Shown here piece after piece: positions 59,740 to 64,000 of a stretch of 64,000 nt of DNA. The translations under genes were made by a program, and so were the position numbers. Below the pieces are notes generated by a model. The model saw nothing but the letters and a program-made list of their open reading frames with translations, was not told where the DNA came from and searched no databases. Origin of the DNA: Vreelandella massiliensis (lineage in GTDB: Bacteria; Pseudomonadota; Gammaproteobacteria; Pseudomonadales; Halomonadaceae). The DNA lies in the NCBI RefSeq assembly GCF_900155385.1, contig NZ_LT699745.1:1519561-1583560 (forward strand). Direction: 5' to 3'. Within the stretch, counting starts at the first letter, position 1. Each line of letters opens with the position of its first letter.

Positions 59740-60831
59740 TTAAAAGACGTTCATGCCGATGGGAATGCGCAGCGTTAGGGTGGTATCCGGGGCGTCATCG
59801 GTGACACCCAACTCCAAGCCTAGGTTGATGGAGACATCTTGATTTAGTTGATAGGACCAGCCCAGCAAAAGGGAGCCAACATTCAAGGTGTTGGAGTTAA
59901 CGCGCGTGGTGTTACCGGTGCTGGTATTAAAATATTCCGTCTTGGTCTCGCCAATGAAATCGTTCTTATAGCCTAGGGTAAAGGACGTTTTGGGGTTAAT
60001 AGAGTAAGCCATACCGAAACTCAGCCGAACGGCATCGCCAGGGTCTACATTGCCTATGCGCAAGTTTTCATCGTCTTGAGTCACTTGTTGGTTGACGTCA
60101 TCCTCAAGGTGAAAAACGTAACCTAAATTGGCAAAGTAGACGGCTGGGGCAGAGGGAAACAGCACGGTGACGCTGGGTTCGACGGAATGAAAGCCCGTGC
60201 CGGTGGTTAATTCAAGGGGAGAGCCGGCACTGTTACGGCGAATATCGAACGGGCCTTCACCGGTGGTGCTTTTGTAGCGCAAATTGCCAATGAAGTAAGG
60301 CATTCCATTCAAGCCGCGATTGAGCTGATAGTGCGCGGCTAACTCAATATCACCGAGCGCATCATTAGAGAGTTCCCGATCTAGGGTGAAATCGGGGTCG
60401 ACTTCAGACACCGTGACGCGGTTCGACTCGTCCCGATAAACATAGGGTACCTTCATCTCAAGCTCTAGGCGGTCGGTAAAGCCCATCCGCCCGGTCAAAG
60501 AGGCCGAATAGTTATCCCGGTCAACATCTTGTGCCGTAAAGACCCCGATCAGCAGGGTACTTAATACTTCTACACCTTCGAAGGTCATCCGGTTGATGCT
60601 TTCGTGAGAGTATTGAAACTCTGGCTCCAGTACCAGCCTCCCTTTTGGTGTTAGTACACCGCCATACTCTGCCATTGTCTGAACGTCCGGTTGGAGCTCT
60701 ATCTGCTCGGGTTCCTGACCGACCATCTGGATCTGCATGTCTTGATCTGTTTGCTGGGCAAGTGCCGGCGGGCAACCGATCAAAGATACCAAGCCAATGG
60801 TGCAGAGAGTGTTTTTGCCTTGTGAGATCAT
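59740..60831 (-). CDS. Outer-membrane beta-barrel protein of the cluster
   Basis: A 363-residue protein with signal peptide (cleavage near ALAQQ at about 24-26), a short acidic N-terminal segment, and alternating amphipathic strands from about residue 56 (GGVLTPKGRLVLEPEFQYSH) to a C-terminal ending LTLRIPIGMNVF. It closes in Phe, as barrels inserted by BAM do. It resembles the porin-like transporter proteins sometimes labelled MetA-pathway phenol degradation. In Fap clusters a barrel (FapF) exports the subunits, so an export-pore role here is a fair inference. AAGGGAA precedes the ATG. The sigma-54 activator gene ends 125 bases upstream. Confidence 0.78.
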   Translation of the reverse strand: MISQGKNTLCTIGLVSLIGCPPALAQQTDQDMQIQMVGQEPEQIELQPDVQTMAEYGGVLTPKGRLVLEPEFQYSHESINRMTFEGVEVLSTLLIGVFTAQDVDRDNYSASLTGRMGFTDRLELEMKVPYVYRDESNRVTVSEVDPDFTLDRELSNDALGDIELAAHYQLNRGLNGMPYFIGNLRYKSTTGEGPFDIRRNSAGSPLELTTGTGFHSVEPSVTVLFPSAPAVYFANLGYVFHLEDDVNQQVTQDDENLRIGNVDPGDAVRLSFGMAYSINPKTSFTLGYKNDFIGETKTEYFNTSTGNTTRVNSNTLNVGSLLLGWSYQLNQDVSINLGLELGVTDDAPDTTLTLRIPIGMNVF

Positions 60832-60956
60832 GGTTCCCTTCCTTTTTTCTTTTTTGCGTAGTGCCTCGCCCTAGCGGGAGAGGTTGGGTTTTGTTCCAGG
60901 CGCAATATTTGTTTTGTGTATTAGCAAGATGGGAGAGCTGGCGCCTGTACCGGTTT

Positions 60957-62378
60957 TTACCATTTTGAGTTAGGTTGCGCGTATGCGGAAATTGCTGGGA
61001 ATACCCTCTTGCCATCATCGAAACCGGGGGTTTTGTCGATACAATGTTTTTCGAGTAACCGGTATAGCGTCACGCGGGAAACCCCTAGCTCTCGCGCTGT
61101 ACGCAGCACATTGTGTTTATTGCGTATCAGGGCCGCCTTGATGGCTTCACACTCCGCCATGTCACGCACTTGTTTTAGGGTATCGATATCGCGGAAAAGC
61201 ATATGACGTCTTTCAAGCCCCATATCGGCAGGTGTGATGAGCCTATGCTCGCACATCACCATGGCGCGCCTGACCCGATTGACCAGTTCGCGTATATTGC
61301 CCGGCCAGCAGTGCTGCTTCATGACATTGATACATTCATGGCTGAACCCACGGACCTGAGAGGGTTTTTCGGCGGAGAACTTTTGAAAGAAAAAGTGGGC
61401 GAGGGCTTCGATGTCCTCAAGGTGCTCTTTCAGCGCCGGTATCTTGACTTGAAGGACATTGAGCCGATGATAGAGATCCTCGCGAAACTGCTCTCGATCA
61501 ATCGCTTTCTCAAGGTTAACGTGAGTGGCGGCTAACACCCTCACGTCGACCGCGATCTCCTGGAGCCCACCAACGCGTAGCACCCTGTGGTTTTCCAGAA
61601 AACGCAGTAGGTTGACCTGTAGGTTCAAGGGTAGGTCGCCGATCTCGTCGAGAAACAGTGTTCCGCCCTGAGAGTTCTCTATAATGCCGATCTTGCGCTG
61701 GCTGGCCCCGGTAAAGGCTCCTTTCTCGTGTCCGAAGAGTTCGGATTGGATAAGCCCCGAGGGTAGAGCCCCACAGTTGACGACATTAAACGGACCATGG
61801 CGTCTGGGGGAATGGGTGTGGATAGCGCGTGCTGTGAGCTCCTTTCCCGTTCCCGATTCTCCGGTAATCAAGACGGGTGCATTGGCAGCCGCCACCTTGT
61901 GAATAGTCCTATAAAGCTGCTGCATGACCGGACTTTCACCCACCATTTGATATTCATCATCTAGGCAAGAAAGCCGCGGTATCGGATGACCCTCATGGAG
62001 GCTTGCCATTGCAAGCGCACTTTGAAGTAGGGTGTCGACTCTTCTCACATCGATGGGATGTACTTGATAGGCATAGCAGGCGCTAAAAATCAGATCGCAC
62101 GTTTTTACGTGACATAATTCGCTGTGCTTTACGATGGCCACCCATTGCACTAGTGATAAAAGGGAGTTGTTATTGATTTCCAAGGGAAACGCATGTGTGG
62201 AAGAGTCGATAGTGATCAGTCCGACTCGAAATACATCATGGTTCAATAACTCTATCGCCCTTTGGGCATTGTCGGCATAACGGATCGTCCAGCCGTAACC
62301 AGAAAGCTGTTTTAGGGTGTTCTGAATAGAAGCCGTGTTTCCTACTATCATGAGTTGCCTGGTTGGCTCCATCATCAC
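60957..62378 (-). CDS. VpsR-like sigma-54-dependent activator
   Basis: A 473-residue enhancer-binding protein. N-terminal receiver-like domain (about 1-125) without the usual phosphoacceptor set, ending in a VpsR-like [18 protein letters not shown]. Then the AAA+ domain: Walker A GESGTGKE (173-180), the sigma-54 contact loop GAFTGA (220-225) and Walker [11 protein letters not shown]-terminal Fis-type helix-turn-helix follows ([20 protein letters not shown]). VpsR of Vibrio is controlled by c-di-GMP and drives matrix genes. A comparable role here, driving the sigma-54 promoter at 56301, is inferred. It shares a strand with the barrel gene. Confidence 0.9.
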   Translation of the reverse strand: MMMEPTRQLMIVGNTASIQNTLKQLSGYGWTIRYADNAQRAIELLNHDVFRVGLITIDSSTHAFPLEINNNSLLSLVQWVAIVKHSELCHVKTCDLIFSACYAYQVHPIDVRRVDTLLQSALAMASLHEGHPIPRLSCLDDEYQMVGESPVMQQLYRTIHKVAAANAPVLITGESGTGKELTARAIHTHSPRRHGPFNVVNCGALPSGLIQSELFGHEKGAFTGASQRKIGIIENSQGGTLFLDEIGDLPLNLQVNLLRFLENHRVLRVGGLQEIAVDVRVLAATHVNLEKAIDREQFREDLYHRLNVLQVKIPALKEHLEDIEALAHFFFQKFSAEKPSQVRGFSHECINVMKQHCWPGNIRELVNRVRRAMVMCEHRLITPADMGLERRHMLFRDIDTLKQVRDMAECEAIKAALIRNKHNVLRTARELGVSRVTLYRLLEKHCIDKTPGFDDGKRVFPAISAYAQPNSKW

Positions 62379-62900
62379 GTTCCCTCATGGTTTGGCAATA
62401 TTGCTGATAGTGATTGTCCTGCGAAAGGCGAATACTTTGCCCTGAGCCGGAGGTCTTGACCTTTTTTGTTCACCACCTGCAGCGTCTGCCTTGTTTGCTA
62501 CTAAAAAAGAATCGCGTAAGGCTTCGAAACGTCGCAGCCATGGTGTGGCTGGAATGGACGGGATTAGTGTTGGTCGTATCAGGGCGATTGTAAAGAGATG
62601 TATCAAGCGCTGAAGCACTCCCGTAAGAGGATTAATCCTCCCGATAATTTTAAGAAATTCAAAGCTTAACAGGTGCTTGTAGACGCATTGGATGGCGTTA
62701 TGGAGAGTTCAAACCGAAATATAAATTAAAAAAATGGTACTTCGACCGAGCAGCATGATCCTGTTGGGTAATGCCGCGGTATAGTTAAATGCGTTGAATG
62801 TCTATATTGGCCATCGCCGCGAAGCGCGCTACTGTATGGCGTCGGGTTAGCCAAAATACATCCCATGAAACGCGATGATAGAAAAAGAAGAGGAAACACT
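62379..62900. other. Intergenic region with a perfect 14-bp palindrome
   Basis: 522 bases between the activator and the ABC binding-protein gene. A 77-codon frame on the minus strand lacks a ribosome-binding site and recognisable features, so I do not call it. GAGGATTAATCCTC at 62627-62640 is a perfect palindrome and a likely protein-binding site. I see no clear promoter otherwise. Confidence 0.6.
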
Positions 62901-63860
62901 ATGATGCGGCGTCGAATCCTTTCAGCGGTGCTGGGCTCCATGATGATGGCGGGCGTGGCCCAGGCGGATACCATTAATTTAGGCATTACACAGATTGTCG
63001 AGCACCCGGCGTTGGATGCCAGTCGACAAGGTGCGCTTGATGAACTTGCCGAGCGAGGATATGTCGAGGGTGAGAACCTTGATGTAGATTTCCAAAATGC
63101 GCAGGGCGATACGGCTATTGCGGCGCAAATCGCGCGCAAATTTGCCGGCGAAAGACCGGATTTAGTGCTGGCGATCAGCACCCCTTCAGCGCAAGCGGCG
63201 GCGTCCGCTATGCAGGATACACCGATCGTTTTTACCGCGGTGACAGACCCGCTGATCGCGAAGTTAGTGAGCAATATGGAAGCGCCCGGCGGCCATATCA
63301 CCGGCGTGGTCGATGCACCGCCCCTAGAAGCACAGCTTCAGCTAATTCGCGATATGTTCCCTGAAGCGGAGCGCTTAGGGGTTATTTATAACCCGGGTGA
63401 AGCCAACTCCGTCTCCCAGATCGAGAAACTTCAGGCCATGACGCCGGGGCTTGGTTTTGACCTGGTGGAAGTGACCGCCTCGCGCACTTCAGAAGTGATG
63501 GGAGCCGCGCGCAGCCTAGCGGGACGTGCTGATGCGATCTATGTGCCGGTCGACAATACCGTTGTCTCAGCGCTTGAGAGCGTGCTTAAAGTGAGCTATG
63601 ACGCTGACATTCCCGTGTTCACCGGCGATAACTCCTCCGTGGAGCGGGGGGCGCTGGCCGCCCTCGGCTTTAGTTATTACGATATGGGGCGTCAGACCGG
63701 TGAAATGATCGCCCGTATTCTCGAAGGCGAAAACGCCGGCGATATACCGGTCGGCACGGTCGAGAAGCTAGAGCTGATCGTCAACCGTGGCGCCGCCGAG
63801 CAGATCGGTTACGAGATTCCCGCCGAGTTCGAAGAGCAAGCCGTCGAGATCTTCGACTAA
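62901..63860 (+). CDS. ABC transporter substrate-binding protein, TrpX-like
   Basis: A 319-residue periplasmic protein. Signal peptide MMRRRILSAVLGSMMMAGVA, mature start at about 22 (DTINLGITQIVEHPALDA). The family (ABC_sub_bind) is shown by RQGALDELAERGYVEGENL, PDLVLAISTPSAQAAASAM and TGDNSSVERGALAALGFSYY. Related proteins bind aromatic amino acids or other small organics. Ligand not decided. AGAAGAGG lies before the ATG at 62901. An upstream in-frame ATG is unlikely. The permease gene follows 18 bases on. Confidence 0.88.
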   Translation: MMRRRILSAVLGSMMMAGVAQADTINLGITQIVEHPALDASRQGALDELAERGYVEGENLDVDFQNAQGDTAIAAQIARKFAGERPDLVLAISTPSAQAAASAMQDTPIVFTAVTDPLIAKLVSNMEAPGGHITGVVDAPPLEAQLQLIRDMFPEAERLGVIYNPGEANSVSQIEKLQAMTPGLGFDLVEVTASRTSEVMGAARSLAGRADAIYVPVDNTVVSALESVLKVSYDADIPVFTGDNSSVERGALAALGFSYYDMGRQTGEMIARILEGENAGDIPVGTVEKLELIVNRGAAEQIGYEIPAEFEEQAVEIFD

Positions 63861-63878
63861 GGGAATTAGGAAGTACCG

Positions 63879-64000
63879 ATGAGTCTTATCGCTTTTCTTG
63901 GGGCCATTGAACTTGGCCTCATTTTTGGGTTTGTGGCGCTTGGCGTCTATCTCTCTTTTCGTGTGCTGGAGTTTCCCGACCTCACCGTCGACGGCAGCTT
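63879..64000 (+). CDS. ABC transporter permease, N-terminal part
   Basis: Only the first 40 residues are present before the window ends. They read MSLIAFLGAIELGLIFGFVA, continuing LGVYLSFRVLEFPDLTVDGS, the hallmark start of the TrpY/branched-chain-type permeases that pair with ABC_sub_bind proteins. GGAAGTACCG precedes the ATG. An ATPase gene should follow outside the window. Confidence 0.85.
   Translation, partial: MSLIAFLGAIELGLIFGFVALGVYLSFRVLEFPDLTVDGS

Noticed and set aside
60832..60956. Sigma-54 promoter for the barrel gene
   Set aside because: No GG-N10-GC on the minus strand. The nearest candidate has the wrong spacing.
62424..62444. Second sigma-54-like element on the minus strand ahead of the activator gene
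   Set aside because: The GG/GC spacing fits but both elements match poorly. Spacing alone occurs by chance.
62385..62618. Possible 77-residue gene upstream of the activator
   Set aside because: No ribosome-binding site, no signal or motif, and poor codon pattern.
54447..62900. tRNA-Met as an integration site with an att repeat at the far end
   Set aside because: I searched by eye for a second copy of the tRNA 3' end near 62.4-62.9 kb and found none, and no integrase gene is present.

Overview
The window reads as a chromosome segment from a moderately halophilic gammaproteobacterium of the Halomonas type. Supporting points are the Pseudomonas/Halomonas gene order leuCDB-asd-fimV-truA-trpF-trpB-trpA-accD-folC-SPOR-cvpA-purF-metZ, a complete choline-to-glycine-betaine locus (betIBA plus a choline-binding protein), an orphan ectoine-type binding protein, and GC-rich coding sequence. 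The species assignment is inference. The structural RNA genes seen are one elongator tRNA-Met and the 4.5S SRP RNA.

Layout. 1-8.8 kb: the 3' end of sthA, a diguanylate cyclase translationally coupled to a small periplasmic molybdopterin-fold protein, a PA2778/PA2779-type pair (C39-like lipoprotein peptidase plus small membrane protein), the tightly overlapping leuS-lptE-holA operon on the minus strand, and a YbeL-like zinc-ribbon protein facing away from leuS. 8.8-16.1 kb: an orphan polytopic membrane protein and a three-gene RND efflux operon. 16.3-34.9 kb: a largely plus-strand housekeeping block covering leucine, lysine/threonine/methionine entry (asd), tryptophan, fatty acid, folate and purine synthesis, fimV, truA, and metZ for methionine. 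35-46.6 kb: cytochrome b561, YceI, MATE and NCS2 transporters, a phenylalanine-type aminotransferase with phhB, cobA, a membrane-anchored coiled-coil protein, an SLC13 transporter with RCK_C domains, and glpK. 46.7-54.4 kb: fadE and the bet locus, with a likely BetI palindrome between betI and choX.

54.4-62.4 kb is the accessory part. After tRNA-Met and ffs come an ehuB-like orphan and a long AT-rich intergenic region with a well-formed sigma-54 promoter. That promoter faces a cluster of a 384-residue Gly-rich secreted protein, a small secreted protein, a periplasmic C39-family peptidase resembling FapD, and a third secreted protein. A convergent unit encodes an outer-membrane beta-barrel and a VpsR-like sigma-54 activator. 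The architecture parallels the Fap functional-amyloid system (C39 peptidase, barrel, secreted subunits), but the secreted proteins do not resemble FapA/B/C as I know them. Each carries a short segment resembling a double-glycine leader, which would suit the C39 peptidase. This is my best candidate for a poorly described secretion/extracellular fibre or matrix system.

The window ends in an ABC importer operon: a solute-binding protein followed by the first codons of its permease.
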